A stretch of 64,000 bases of DNA from Erythrobasidium yunnanense (GCA_001600175.1 BCJC01000007.1:1264115-1328114), one strand, 5' to 3'; counted from the first letter of the stretch, positions 11,267-23,347 are shown. Translations and numbers: made by a program. The notes: generated by a model from the sequence alone, not told the origin.

Positions 11267-14200
11267 ATGCCTCGACGTAAAGCTGAGCCTGGCAATCCAG
11301 AGTGGATCGCAATACTGCAGGTAAGTACTCTACACAGATTCAGAGGAAAAAGCTGAGACATTTCATGCAGGCCGAAAAGGACAGGATTGTAGAGCGAGAT
11401 CCAGAGAGCAACGTCCAGTATTCATATTCTAGAGTGAACTATACATCAACCTACCGTCTGGCCGTGCGACCGCTGAGCGAGGAAAGCAGGCTATCAACGA
11501 GCTGCGAAATAGACCCGAAAGAATCGACTTTCCAGGACAAAGACCAGTCAAATATGTAGGAGCAAAGGTGGGTGTCATATGGCACGCGGTTTGCGACCCA
11601 CGCCGATCGAGTCTTCCAGATGATTGAGCTCATCAAGCGTCGACTCGCTGCTGGCTTTATACTCGATGAAGAAGAAGCAGAAGACCCGTTCGCAGGACTT
11701 GATTTCAGTACGAAATCGTATCCGCTAAGACTTGGATCAAGTGACTGAGCCGTGCGAACGTCTTCAGACCCTCTCCGAGCTCCCCTACCAGTTACTGGAA
11801 ATCGCTTTTTACAAGGCGGCGCTACAGTCGCACTACCCAAAGGCCTGAACAACCCTTCCAGAAACAAAGGGAAACAACGTGCACGGCGTTCTCCCTCCCT
11901 GTACAGCAACTCCGACAATGAAGATCATGCAACGACTTCGCGATTCAGGCCTGCGCAGGGCAGTGGACCGCATGCTATACTAGTTGGCTTCTATACGCAG
12001 TGCGATGCGAACAACCAGAGGTTATGGTTGAAGCAGAATGAAGTACTCAACTGCGCCGCGCCCTTCAGTAGCCAGGATGCTCATCGGCAAGTCGGGGCTG
12101 CTGGTGCGTATACATCTCTACTCCTTCTCACTTCTACTGAAGTAAGTTCTCGTTGTAGGCCAACACATCTACGCATCCGTATGGGGAGGCATGACTATTC
12201 TTTTGACGAAAGGCCTAGTCCATGAAGATACTACACAACCCCAACTTCCACGCTACGGACTCTCGTTTGCAGGCTATACCGTAGCAGAAGCATGTGCTGA
12301 ACAAGCTGGTTTGCCTAAGGTCATCGTGACGAATTGGACTGTCAAGGAACCATGGCGGCAGGCTCCAGCGGTAGCGCCGGTTCTGCCTTTCGGGCAAGAT
12401 ATCCCACAAGAACCAGTATATCAGATACTTGCAGCTCGACGATTTGAGGCTATGCGCCCGGAGGCGTCGCGTGCATTGCCATGTGAGCACCAAGCAGACT
12501 ACGGCGGACAACAGGTTCTAGCTCGCAAGCGAAAGATCAGCGAAACGGACGCAGAGCTCGAAAAGGGCCTAGTATTCTCGTGGAGAGACCTACCAGACCC
12601 CTCGATGCCAATTATCCAGCAGCAACAAGCTCCTCCTGCTGGCGGACAGACGTTAGGAGCTAAACCTTTAGCGAGGAAGTTCGCCAATGGGTCGTTTGCG
12701 GGCGTTTATAAAGCTGCTCCGACGACGAGTGCTGCACCTGTAGCGGACAGTACGTCTAACCTGTTCTCGGAGCAAGGTGAAAGCTGACAAGCGTGTGTTG
12801 AAGCTATGCCGTTCTTGTTTTCCTACCTCGATGCGAGTGAGTATACGAGAGACTAAATGTTGAAGCAAGCTGACGCTTCGATCACAGACGATAATCGCGT
12901 AAAGACGAAAGATGAGGCTGATGTATCGCAGCACGAAGCCACAAGTATGACCTTCCTGCCAAGTACTTCGCTACAAAGCTAAGCATTGCGCACAGTGTCC
13001 ACGATGTATAAAGTCGAGTTCCGATCCAAGCAAGCGCGACACCCTCTTGCTCGAATCATTCTCAACAAGAGACCCCTTACAAGATCCATTCCTCTCGATA
13101 GTGCGCAAGAATGCGGCGCCACCGAATATGGGTATATCCTAGCTGAGAAAGCACTGCCCACATGTCCTGGCTTATCTATCTCTGACAAGAAAGAGAAAGA
13201 GAAGTCTAAGAGGGGTAACGCGGTCGATAGCCTCATGGCGGGTGGAAAGAAAGCATCGAACAAGGATCCGAGAGCTATGTACAAGATGGACGGCGTACAC
13301 CTGCTCGGCTCTACTTCTGCCTCTGGATCATCGTCTTCACCGGACCTGGCTGCTGCTTTGCGCGCAAAAGAGGCTGCAGTGGCAGCACAACAGGCTCCGC
13401 CTGTTCAGCGATCAGTTTCTGATCCTTCGTGCTCATCGAGCACGACCAAGCCGCGAGTCTTCAACGCACTCCCTCCTTTCAACAAGGCAGCCTTCTCACT
13501 GCCTACGCCCTCGACCTCAAGTCCGAACACCTTTACAGCGGCAGCACATACGAACAGACCGGTAGTACCTGCAGCAGGCTCAAGCCAACTATCCTCTTCG
13601 AGTCCGCTTAAGAGGCCTTTTCTTGCGAGATCTACAAGCTCTACATTCTCCCTCGGCTACGATCTAGACACTCCTTTCCCTATCTTCGAGTAAGTCTGTC
13701 ATATCAGAGCTGTTACGCTCCTGGACTAACATTGCTTCGCTTCATAGTCCTGTCAGGATCCCAGCTGGCTCTTTCTATATTCACTTATATGTAGATCATC
13801 GCGAAAGGAAGGGTCAAGCAGGTCTAGAAGATGCTCTTCAAGCAAACGGACTGTCTTATGAGACGAAAGCTCTAGATTTGGGCGATTACGTTTGGACTGC
13901 TAAGCGGTTCGTGCGGCAGGGTGATGCATGTGAGTTGAGCACGGGAAATTGACCTAGAAACATTGCTGATAGTGTTTCTGGGAAGACGACGAGCTCGTCA
14001 TAGCTGTGTGCGAAAGGAAGCGCTTTGACGACTTTATCCAGTGTATCAAGGTAAGCTGTCTCCCCGTCACTCTTGCGTAAAGACTTTCTGACAATAACAC
14101 ACTACATAGAGCGAGATCTACAAGAACCAGAAACGACGCATCAAAGCAGCTGGCATACGCAAGTGTTTCTACCTGGCAGAACAAGCGAACATTGGATGCT

Positions 14201-14991
14201 CGACGGATTATGCGACGTTCATGAAGGCTATTGCTACTTCTCTGAGCGAGACGCAGGTCGTAGAGTGAGCTCGGATACTACGCAATCCTTCAGTATAGGG
14301 AATTAGCTGATCGTTCGCGATGTTTTATAGTGGATTCAACCTGCATGTCGCTATGAACGAGCAAGACGCTACAAATCACTTGGTCAGAATGACGAAAGCT
14401 TTCCAAATGGTCATGACAGTACGTGGACCGGTTGTCTGTCGCAGATTAGGTAACTGACTCTGTGCTGCAGGCACAAAGTCTGAACATCATCCCGGATGAA
14501 CGCGTAGATGGTGCTACGATAGCTCTGCTTCAAGATCAGCTCGCGGAACGACATCCTACGATCTGCCACTTCACTACATTGACTGCTTTCGAACGGCTTG
14601 GCACAGTACCGCATACTCTGAAGTCATGCTGGAGCAAGATGCTCTGCAGTGTTTCTGGTGAGCATCGAGTTCTCTCACAAATATAGCAGATGGAGCTCTA
14701 AACACTCGTACAGGCACATCGGAAGAACAATGTTTCGATATCTTGGAACACTATCCCACGCCAGCTTCTCTGATCGAAGAGATGTCAGAACGGCTAGAAT
14801 TCGTTAATGAGCAAGGCGAGATCCCAGCGTACGGGCGGAGGACAAAGAAACTGAAAGAGTCGGCGCCGGAAATGTTCTTGAAGAAGAAGCTTGAAAGAGG
14901 CCAGCCTAGACCTATGACTGTGCCCTTATCGACTAGATACTGGGAGCTGTTCACTTCTACTGACTATTCAGCTGTAAATGTAGCGGAATAA
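11267..14991 (+). CDS. MUS81: MUS81 structure-specific endonuclease subunit
   Basis: Proposed exons: 11267-11320, 11371-11433, 11478-11567, 11620-11707, 11750-12103, 12159-12749, 12804-12836, 12888-12944, 12996-13689, 13748-13910, 13973-14050, 14110-14264, 14331-14418, 14471-14657 and 14714-14991, about 990 residues. It pairs with EME1/MMS4 to cut 3' flaps, stalled forks and Holliday-type junctions in the nucleus. Visible domains: N-terminal helix-hairpin-helix (NPEWIAILQ to about residue 75), winged helix (SVWGGMTILLTKGLV then RYGLSFAGYTVAEA, about 220-260), and an XPF-type nuclease with GDYVW and the ERK motif VCERKRFDDF near residue 743. A C-terminal HhH2 follows (SGTSEEQCFDILEHYPTP). Residues 260-670 are long and low-complexity. 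Least certain are the junctions after 11567, 11707, 12749 and 13910: several AG choices keep phase, and a 42-base intron (11708-11749) is needed to skip a stop. Confidence 0.85.
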
Positions 14992-15164
14992 CAGGGAGCA
15001 AGGGGTGAATCTTGGAAGTAAAAGTAGTAGTAATTCTCGTTGTACAGTATAAGCTCGGGAAGATGATATAAAGAACGATGGATGCATCGCAATACTACAG
15101 AAACAGAGAAACAGCAGGACTAGTCTAAGAGTTAAGACGATGATGGTCGAACGTAGAGATGCTT

Positions 15165-17708
15165 CTAATCGGTCAAGTTTCTGAACTTGTCCTGGATCTC
15201 ATCATAGAGGTTCTTGTAGTTCTGCAGCATTGCGTCCTGACCATCCGCAGGGTCTTCAAACTTCATTCTGCTCAGAGCATACCACACATCTTCTGTCTGA
15301 GTACGTGCTTTCGCCCATGTGGACTCGCCGTGCTCGACTGCTTTCTGGGCAAGGTCATAGTAGAGGATCATGTTGCGCAGCATACCCTTCGTCTTGTAGA
15401 AGGGGCAGTAGCGATCATAGGCGGAAATACCGTTCTGCTGCAGGAAGTCTGCGAGTCGTTTAAACATATTAGCACAAGATACTTTGTCGCGTAATATGAA
15501 TGAAAGAGAGACATACCATCCTTGATAAGCTTTGCGCAGTCCAGAGTAACTTTATCGCCCTCTCCTAATGCGGATTTACCGACAAGCTGCACGATTTCCG
15601 CCAACTCATCCTCCTTCTGCAGAATATCTTTCGCCTTATTTCTGACATCGATGAAGGACGCATCGTCTTTCTGGTAGTACTGATTGAGGACACTCGTGTA
15701 TTTAGAATATGAGATATTCCAGTTAACAGACGGGAAATGTTTCCTCTGCGCGAGTTTCTTGTCTAATCCCCAGAAGACTTGTACGATACCCAATGTAGCA
15801 GTCGTTACGGGGTCGGAGAAATCACCACCTGGAGGAGAGACGGCTCCGACAATAGTGACGGTTCCCTCTCGAGTAGGAGACCCGATACATGCGGCTTTTC
15901 CGGCTCGCTCGTAGAAAGAGGCTAGCTTGGCTCCTAGGTAGGCAGGGTACCCGGAATCGGCAGGCATCTCGGCGAGACGACCTGAGATTTCTCGCAGTGC
16001 CTCGGCCCATCGAGAAGTAGAGTCTGCCATCATTGCGACCTGCAAAATACAATGCCAGCCGTCAGCATGTATGTACTTTTTCCCTATGTCAGAGACTGGA
16101 CTTACGTTCTTGCCTTGATCTCTGAAGTATTCGGAAAGCGTGATGCCGGTGTAGATGGAGGCTTCACGAGCAGCGACAGGCATGTTGGAAGTGTTTGCGA
16201 CTAGTGCTGTACGTTTCATGATAGGTTCCTCCTTTCCGTTAATCTCGATAGACAGTTCAGGGAAATCCATGAGTACCTGGTTTTCGATAGCAACTTAGTG
16301 CATAGCACACGCGGGATAAGTGAGCACGACCCACCTCAGCCATCTCGTTACCTCTCTCACCACATCCTACGTAGATAATAACGTCTGAATTGGAGAATTT
16401 GGAGATAGCCTGACTGATGACCGTCTTTCCGCAACCAAAAGCACCCGGAATAGCGGTTGTACCACCTTGGACACACGGGAAGAGAGCATCCAACACTCTT
16501 TGACCAGTTAGTAGCGGGAAGTCTGCAGTGAGTTTCTCCTTTGTAGGTCTAGGAGCTCGCACAGGCCATAGTTGAGCCATGGTGTGCTTGCTGGTAACAC
16601 CTTCGAATTCAGTCTCGAGAATCACGTCGTCGACGTTGTAAGAGCCTTTTTCGGCGATGTGGGTGATTGTACCGCGTGCTCGTGGACCGAGCATGATGGC
16701 GTGGTTGTTCAGAAGCGAGTTCTCGTAAACGTGCCCGTAGATGTCTCCTCCAGTGATATGGTCGCCGACCTGTATCTAATCTGTCAGTATTAGTGCGAAC
16801 AAGCGTTAATCGGGCTGACCTTATAATCGGTAGGAGTGAAATCCCATTGGATGGTTCTGCTCAAAGCCTCGGTGTTGATACCTCGAGGAATGTAGATGGA
16901 CTCTGAAAGCTCTGCAATAGCTTTCAAAGGACGTTGAATACCGTCCTGCAAGCACAACAGTCGGTCAGATAATATGCACGTAAGGCTTGCTCGGGCCTTA
17001 CATAGATATTTGACATAAGACCTGGAACGAGAGGTCAGCCAATGTGCACACCTTCCTAATACTTTAACACACCTGGTCCCAACTCGACAGATAGAGGCTT
17101 TCCAGTTCGCAAGACAGGGTCTCCGATGGTCATGCCGGACTGCATACGTTGTCAGCTTGAACCCGGGAGTCTAAGCTAAGCGGCTCGCACAGTCTCTTCG
17201 TATACTTGGATCGTGACCTTGTCGCCTGTGTATGCACTTTGAGCATGCTGAAGTGGTATGGCTGCTCCAGGCACTGACCGTCGATACGGATGATCTCTGG
17301 GCACACAAAGGGTGTTTAGCAATATCTCAATGTATACTTGTGCAGTAACTCACCTCCAACCAGCTCATCGTGCCCTACTCTGACCTGTGTTCGCACGGAG
17401 GGTGTGAGCTGAGAGGTTTGGCCTGGGATGCGTCAAGAGTCCACGCACAAGTTCGTACATGGCAGCACCGATCTGGCGGCATCAAGAATACATCAGGATC
17501 AGCTTGCCAGCTCGCTGTTCCGAGTTGATGGGCCTCACCATGTCCTCTGCGACGACGACGGGCCCCGAGACTGAGAAGACCTTTCCGAACTTGGACTCGC
17601 GGTCCTCGTCTGGATGCAATACGTGGATTCATCAGATTCTTGCTGTTGTTTCTCGCTGTTTTCCTGCGACTTGCCTGCGATCTTTATCGTCTTCTTTGCG
17701 TTGCTCAT
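15165..17708 (-). CDS. VMA1: V-type proton ATPase catalytic subunit A
   Basis: Thirteen exons (17708-17675, 17609-17539, 17472-17449, 17384-17354, 17296-17279, 17225-17191, 17139-17073, 17021-17002, 16945-16820, 16769-16335, 16276-16106, 16039-15517, 15448-15165) give 612 residues, the family length. It is the ATP-hydrolysing V1 subunit acidifying vacuoles. Evidence: GPVVVAEDM and [15 protein letters not shown] in the N-terminal barrel, the P-loop GAFGCGKTV at about residues 250-258, [25 protein letters not shown], and a C-terminal helical domain ending [12 protein letters not shown]. Exons 2-8 are tiny (18-71 bases), so the 5' half is extremely intron-dense. Intron 1 appears to be a GC-AG intron (GCAAGT donor at 17674). 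No intein is present: the yeast VDE insertion point (before the Cys of GCGERG) is intact. It is divergent from RPT1 with 185 bases between the starts. Confidence 0.96.
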
Positions 17709-17893
17709 TGCCCCGGCCTGTTACAGAGTGTTACAGGATTGTTAGACTGGACTTATACCCATTGTAACACTTGTGTATACCATCGTGTAAGACTCTTGAG
17801 GGTTTAAAGTCTTGAAAGTGTTGAAAGGGGAGTAGAGTCGAGGTGATGCAACAACCCTTGGATCCAGTCAATTCAGTTCAAAGCTTTACAAGG
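17709..17893. promoter_or_regulatory. bidirectional promoter region VMA1/RPT1
   Basis: Only 185 bases separate the start codons of two divergent housekeeping genes, so both promoters must lie here or extend into 5' exons. No consensus element can be named with confidence. Confidence 0.5.
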
Positions 17894-19657
17894 ATGCCGC
17901 CAAAAGCGTAAGGATTGATATACAGTGTATATATACAAAGCTAACACTGGCTTAACGCAGAGACTGGGAGAAATGTAAGCTCGAAAGAACGACAAAGAAC
18001 GGCCATCTGGATCCCACGCTGGACTGACAATGATGATTTACGACAGACACGAAAGCTGACGCCGACCAGAAGGACGACAAGATCAAAGTCCTCGACGCTG
18101 GCGACATTCAGTTGCTTAAGACCTATGGCCAGGGACCGTACACGCAAGCCTTGAAGCGCATCGAGAAGGAGATTGAAGACATTCGCAAGCGCGTCAATGA
18201 GCACATGGGCGTCAAAGAGAGTGAGACTGGTCTGGCCCCGCCCAACTTGGTCAGCCTTACCATGCACTTCCTGTCGCGAAAGCCCAGTGCAGCCAAGCTG
18301 ACATCTCGCCCGGGTTTACAGTGGGACATTCCTGCAGACAAGCAGCGTATGGGAGAAGAGCATCCTCTGCAAGTAGCAAGGTGTACAAAGATCATTCCTG
18401 GAAGTATATCGCGAGCAGCGGCAGCAGCAGCAGCCGCCCAGCAGAGTGCACAGGCTGGCGAAGCCAACGGTTCCACATCAGGAACCAATGGAGACTCTTC
18501 TTCATCATCGTCCCCGGCTTCACCACCTGCGCGTTCTGCTGGGCCTATGGGTGGTCTAGGAGGTCTAGCTGGTGCTCTAGGTGGCGGAAGTGATAGGAAA
18601 CCGAATGCAGACGAGGAGGATAAGTACGTTATCAATGTCAAGCAGATTGCAAAGTTCGTGGTCGGGTTAGGAGACAAGGTGGCCAGCTCAGATATCGAAG
18701 AGGGCATGAGAGTCGGGTGAGTGTTATTCCTACGAGCTGTATCGCCCAGCACCATAATACTAGATTCCTCATCGCAGTGTCACGCGCGAGAAGTACCAAA
18801 TCCAGATTCCCCTTCCTCCCAAGATCGACGCCTCAGTCACGATGATGCAAGTCGAAGAAAAGCCAGACGTAACCTACTCCGACGTAGGCGGATGTAAAGA
18901 ACAGATTGAGAAGCTACGAGAAGTAGTCGAGACTCCCCTCCTTCACCCTGAGCGATTCGTCAATCTCGGTATCGACCCACCTAAAGGAGTGATGCTCTTC
19001 GGTCCTCCGGGTACCGGAAAGACACTATGTGCACGAGCAGTTGCAAATCGTACAGATGCCACTTTCATCCGAGTTATCGGTTCCGAACTTGTTCAGAAGT
19101 ACGTAGGAGAGGGCGCAAGGATGGTTCGAGAGCTGTTCGAGATGGCTCGAGCAAAGAAAGCATGCATTATCTTCTTTGATGAAATCGACGCTATTGGAGG
19201 TGCTAGATTCGATGATGGAGCAGGTGGAGATAATGAAGTTCAGCGCACCATGCTGGAACTCATCAATCAGCTCGATGGCTTCGACGCAAGAGGAAATATC
19301 AAAGTCCTCATGGCTACCAATCGACCCGACACTTTGGATCCAGCACTCCTCCGACCAGGTCGTATAGATCGACGAGTCGAATTCTCGCTGCCAGATATTG
19401 AAGGACGCGCAAACATCCTCAAGATCCACGCGCGTTCAATGTCGACAGAACGAAATATCCGATTCGACCTTATAGCTCGTCTATGCCCCAACTCGACGGG
19501 TGCAGAACTCAGAAGCGTGTGCACGGAAGCGGGAATGTACGCTATTCGAAGCAGGAGAAAGATAGCGAGCGAGAAGGACTTCCTAGATGCTGTGGAGAAG
19601 GTCATCAAGCAAGGATCGAAGTTCTCGAGCTCGGGTCTGTATGCTCAGTACAATTAG
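17894..19657 (+). CDS. RPT1: 26S proteasome regulatory ATPase RPT1
   Basis: Exons 17894-17907, 17961-17974, 18047-18716 and 18778-19657 give 525 residues. The first two exons are 14 bases each and restore the conserved MPPKADWEKY start; yeast Rpt1 begins MPPKEDWEKY. Domains: an N-terminal coiled coil ([20 protein letters not shown]), an OB region, then an AAA+ module with Walker A GPPGTGKT (about 308-315), Walker [12 protein letters not shown], an arginine-finger region, and a C-terminus ending YAQYN. It is one of six ATPases in the 19S base that unfold ubiquitylated substrates. Compared with animal RPT1 there is an insertion of roughly 65 residues (about 131-195), rich in Ala, Ser and Gly, in the OB region; yeast also has a low-complexity insert there, so this is a known variable loop. 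Confidence 0.97.
18412..18612 (+). repeat. low-complexity insert in RPT1 (Ala, Ser, Gly runs)
   Basis: The sequence encodes an eight-Ala run, a Ser run (TTCTTCATCATCGTCC-like) and Gly/Leu repeats ([14 protein letters not shown]). It lies inside the OB-fold part of RPT1 and keeps frame. Confidence 0.75.
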
Positions 19658-19921
19658 AAGGGCTCAAACAAGTATTTGCACGAAGGTTCTGTGTAACATA
19701 TTTTTCCGAGGAGTATAACCCGAAGTCGATTGCTCGCATCTATCCCGCAGACTAATACAACAACAGTCCCTTCCCCTCCCAGATCAATCTGATAACAAAC
19801 GAAGCCCATCCCTCTATGCCCAAATCTAAGCAGAAACCCGATGCCTATTGAAACATGGTTGATTGATCGTTTAAAGACACTTCCAATGTCGTATTCTTTT
19901 CTATGTCGTTTGTATTGTAGT

Positions 19922-20756
19922 TCACACAAGTGCTTGCCAGCATGTCGCGACGTCGATTGCAGTCTCATTTGTGCGGCTACGTACGACTGATGGTGCTTTG
20001 AACATATCCGCCGCAGACGGGAATGACATTGCAGGGTTGTGTTTTACAGCAGGCTGCTGTTTCTTCTGTTCTTTGACAGGTGCGCTGTGTTGCTGGCTGA
20101 CTTTCGGTTGTTGGCTTTCCAGAGAAGCAGCTTGCCGTTGTCGCTGTACGATCTCAGATGTGATGCGTGCAGTAGTGGCATCCTCTTTCATGGGAATAAT
20201 GATATCTGTCGTTTCGAAAGTGTCGAAAGCGAGTGCATAGCGCGTGCGCAGCTGATCAATCGTGCATTGCGTGCAGGTATCATCGATGATGGGCGAGAAA
20301 AGTCTTCGTAGGAAGGACTGCTTCTTGGTTGATGCTGGGGCTGATGTAGCTGTCGAGCGAGTAGCTCGGAGTGCCGAAGATGCAGACGACGAAGCATGAG
20401 AGATGGACTGTATCGTTGGGAGTCAATAAGGATTGCAGGATGAATGAGAGGGGAAGAGAGACATACGCCGAGGGTAGTTGAGGGATATGAAAGCCGCTGG
20501 CACCTTTAGTGCTTGAGCGCTTACAAGAGCGGGAGCAGCGAGCGAACGAGCAGCTTTGTACGAGTAGAGAGAAGATGACGTAGAATTGAAGGAGGTGTGC
20601 GAGCTAACGGTAGCTGCTGATGAAAGACCGCTGAGGGATGAGGAAGATGAAGACTGGAAAGGGGGTTCAGCTGAGAGGTAAGATGGAACAGGATAGGGCA
20701 AGACGTACAGATGAGGAGGTGGAAGAAGAAGAAGATGTCATAGAGTACGAAGACAT
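19922..20756 (-). CDS. Ser-rich hypothetical protein
   Basis: Exons 20756-20709, 20653-20525 and 20407-19922 join in phase 0 to 220 residues. I do not recognise the family. The first 90 residues are almost all Ser, Thr and Ala. Then come a basic segment (STKKQSFLRRLFSP), a compact part with two Cys (DDTCTQCTIDQLRTRYALAFD) and a Gln-rich, probably helical tail (ARITSEIVQRQRQAASLESQ). The second intron (20524-20408) is 117 bases; a nearer donor GTATGT would leave the wrong phase. The basic plus Gln-rich tail could be a nucleic-acid or protein contact region, but this is inference. It converges on RPT1. Confidence 0.6.
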
Positions 20757-21312
20757 GTTTGTGGATTTAGCTCTTCAAACTGTCTGTTCAGATAGCTGTA
20801 TCAGGATGCTTTGGGTGCGAGTGAGTATCTCTGTCTGATGCTTGAGCAGGTGGATGAAGAAAAGAAAGAAGACACTCTTCAGTATGTCCCTTCTTTATAG
20901 TCTTCCTCTGCATATCGAGAATGCACACAGGCAGTCTCATTCGAGATAGAGGGGCACATTCTTGTCAACATTCCATTCTTGACACGGTACCCCTTTCGAC
21001 TCTTCAGGCGGGATTGCAAGATAGGCTGGCCGAGCGCAGTACGTAGAGCATTCTTGATGATAAGGAAGGTATGAAGGAGAGCTTTGCAGCACCTCAGCAG
21101 AGAATCGGAGTGCAAGAAAGGGGCAGCACGTGAAGGACCTGGATAGGAGAGTCTGAGTATCGAAGAAGAGGAGCGCAGCTACAGCTATCGGGGTTCTGAA
21201 TGAAGTATAGCTCAATGTATGATCCCTCCGAGTTATCTGGCAGAAGTCGAATAGCAGGTCCGCAGAGCCAGCAAGCAGGAGCACCAGAAAGGAGATCGGA
21301 TTGTGTAGAGAA
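20757..21312. other. intergenic stretch
   Basis: This contains the promoter of the Ser-rich gene and the 3' flank of the Fpg gene. Short ORFs exist, but none has conserved content or splice partners. Confidence 0.45.
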
Positions 21313-22856
21313 TCATGCTACTGCCTCCTCCTCCTGCTCCTCCTTCACAGCTTTCGCCTTCCTTCCTCTTTTCTTGGGCGACGGAGTGACGGGCTCCACG
21401 ATTGCGACCGTTTCTTCCTTCTTGACCCCATCACTCGCGATTACCCGCTTCTTCCTGACAGATGTCACCTTGACCATCGGCTTCTTCTCTTCTGCTTCGC
21501 TGTCATCGCCTTCCAGCGGCGTAAGATCCGACTGAGATCCTCCATCGTAATCTTCTTCGCTACTCGCTTCTACCTTTCGTTTCTTTCCTTTTCCTTTCGA
21601 AGCAGATGACTTGGGGGTCTTTGACGGGCTTGCTTTCTTTCCTTTAGCTTTGGCTCTCTTCGTCTTCGAAGGCGTGGTACCATCATTGCTCGCTGCGTCT
21701 TCTTCTCCTTCCGATCCATCTTCCGCCGGGTCGCCCACCAGTATCTGTACAGACTCGACTATTCCACTTGTTCTTCCTCCCACAGTCTGATGCGTCACCG
21801 TCGCCAGCGTTCCATCTGGCAGTGTGAATGTAGCAGGCTCGTTTCTCCTTCCTTTTCCCCATCGATACTTGAACAACCAATGAGTGGGGAACAGAGCATG
21901 GTCCGCATTCACTCTCACGGCTGTATTGACGACTTCTTGGATCTGCGTGTGTATGGCTAGAAGCTGGGAAGTCGATAACGTGTTGCCTCGCTGCGCAGGA
22001 TGTACGCGCGCTTGGAAGAGTATCTCGTCGACTAGCCAATTACCTATGCCGCACAACGGCCCATTCTGATTCAGAAGAACAGCTTTGATAGGTGCTTTCC
22101 GCTTCAAGAGAGCAGTCGACAGCTCATCCAGCGTAGGCATATCGAGGTAGCTGAGGCAGACGATGGTCAGTCAGGCTATTAAGCATGGAATGAGGGGAAT
22201 GCTCACGGATCTCTGCCCAGAAGGGACAGCGGTTCCACCTCCGTTATATCCTTATCTCCCGAATCGATGAGCTTTATCCTACCCAGTCTTCTCGAATCAC
22301 AGAAGCACCATTCTTGACCGTCGTCCATCTTCAATGCAAACTTCCAGTATCGCAAAGGCCAATCTGTGCCATCATCATTCTTCCAGTTCTTGGCCTTCTT
22401 GCGGTAGAAGAGTGGTTCGTTCCCTCGAGTAGAAGTGAAGCCTGCCATACCTAGATGGCATAGAATATGCGGAGCTGTCTGCATCACGATCTGCCGGGAA
22501 GAAGCCCATAAATCGATCAGACTGTTTCGGCTTCCCACATCGAGGAACCTCACGTAGAAGTACTTTCCTAGTCTTCCAACTCTTTTGATTCTCTTGCCGA
22601 GAACTGACTTTGCGACTTCCTCATCTGTGCAGCCAGAGTACACGATGGTATCCGGGCGCGTCACAATGCCGGCTATGACTTTGCCCTCAGCGGCTCTGTC
22701 GAGTCATCGCATTGTATCAGATGTGTTCTGGAGGGTGTACTATGTGGATCAGCGCACTCTTTCAAGCCCAGCCTGGCTCTTTCGACCTCTGTAGATCGCA
22801 ATCAGCGGGCATCGATTTGAAGCGATACTGTCCCACTCACCTGCGAGTTCGGGCAT
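21313..22856 (-). CDS. Fpg/Nei-type DNA glycosylase (MutM-like)
   Basis: Exons 22856-22841, 22788-22758, 22695-22207 and 22150-21313 give 457 residues. The enzyme excises oxidised purines and nicks the abasic site. It starts MPELAEVERARL: Pro2 (catalytic after Met removal) and Glu3 are present, but the usual PELPE is PELAE. Further marks are KRVGRLGKYFYVRF (beta-hairpin Lys region), CHLGMAGF, and the helix-two-turn-helix GIGNWLVDEILFQARVHP. As in other fungal and plant Fpg proteins there is no C-terminal zinc finger. Instead, after about residue 300, there is a Lys/Ser/Glu-rich tail of some 150 residues with basic patches (KKRGRKAKAVKEE) that may carry nuclear signals. The first two exons are only 16 and 31 bases and are fixed by the conserved N-terminus. 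It is divergent from the + gene at 23348. Confidence 0.93.
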
Positions 22857-23347
22857 GTCTTGACGTTTTATTCTAAGAGTATCTATCGTATCTGTTGCTA
22901 CCTGTCAACCCGCAATCATTAGGGAGCTGTCATTGCCAATTTACCCCTATTCTGGAGATCGATCGAAGCGTGATATGTATGCAGCACGAGGTAAGGGACT
23001 TGCGCTTGTTTCCTTGTGAGCTGGGAACTGAATCAATTGGAATCTTCAAAGTGTTGGATGCTTCTTGGCTCTGCTCCAATCACTTCAACTGCGACGACTC
23101 GCTGACTGACCGCAAGTGACGGGCAGCGCAGCCTGTTCGGGAAGGAGCGCGCGGAAGGAAGAGCAGAGAAGGCGACGAGAAGATAGATAGATAGACGTCT
23201 ACTTACGTCCTTCAACGCAAGATTCGACGTTTGGCGTCAATTGGCATCCGACGACAAGCACGAGAAGGAGCCGACAAACAGACACAGCAGCGACGCAAGA
23301 AACCAGCAAAAAAGGCAGAATCCTAAAGAAAGTCAAACACAGCAACA
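22857..23347. promoter_or_regulatory. divergent upstream region Fpg / 23348 gene
   Basis: These 491 bases lie between two divergent start codons. A short GATA tandem run (AGATAGATAGATAG) lies near 23182-23195. No coding content is evident. Confidence 0.4.

Noticed and set aside
16260-16700. Intein in VMA1
   Set aside because: The GCGERG site is contiguous; the only interruption nearby is a short canonical intron.
17459-17767. Plus-strand ORF across the VMA1 5' exons
   Set aside because: It is antisense to well-supported VMA1 exons and only reflects open antisense frames.
23182-23195. GATA-repeat as a GATA-factor element
   Set aside because: A four-unit tandem is easily a simple repeat; without expression data a regulatory claim is not supported.
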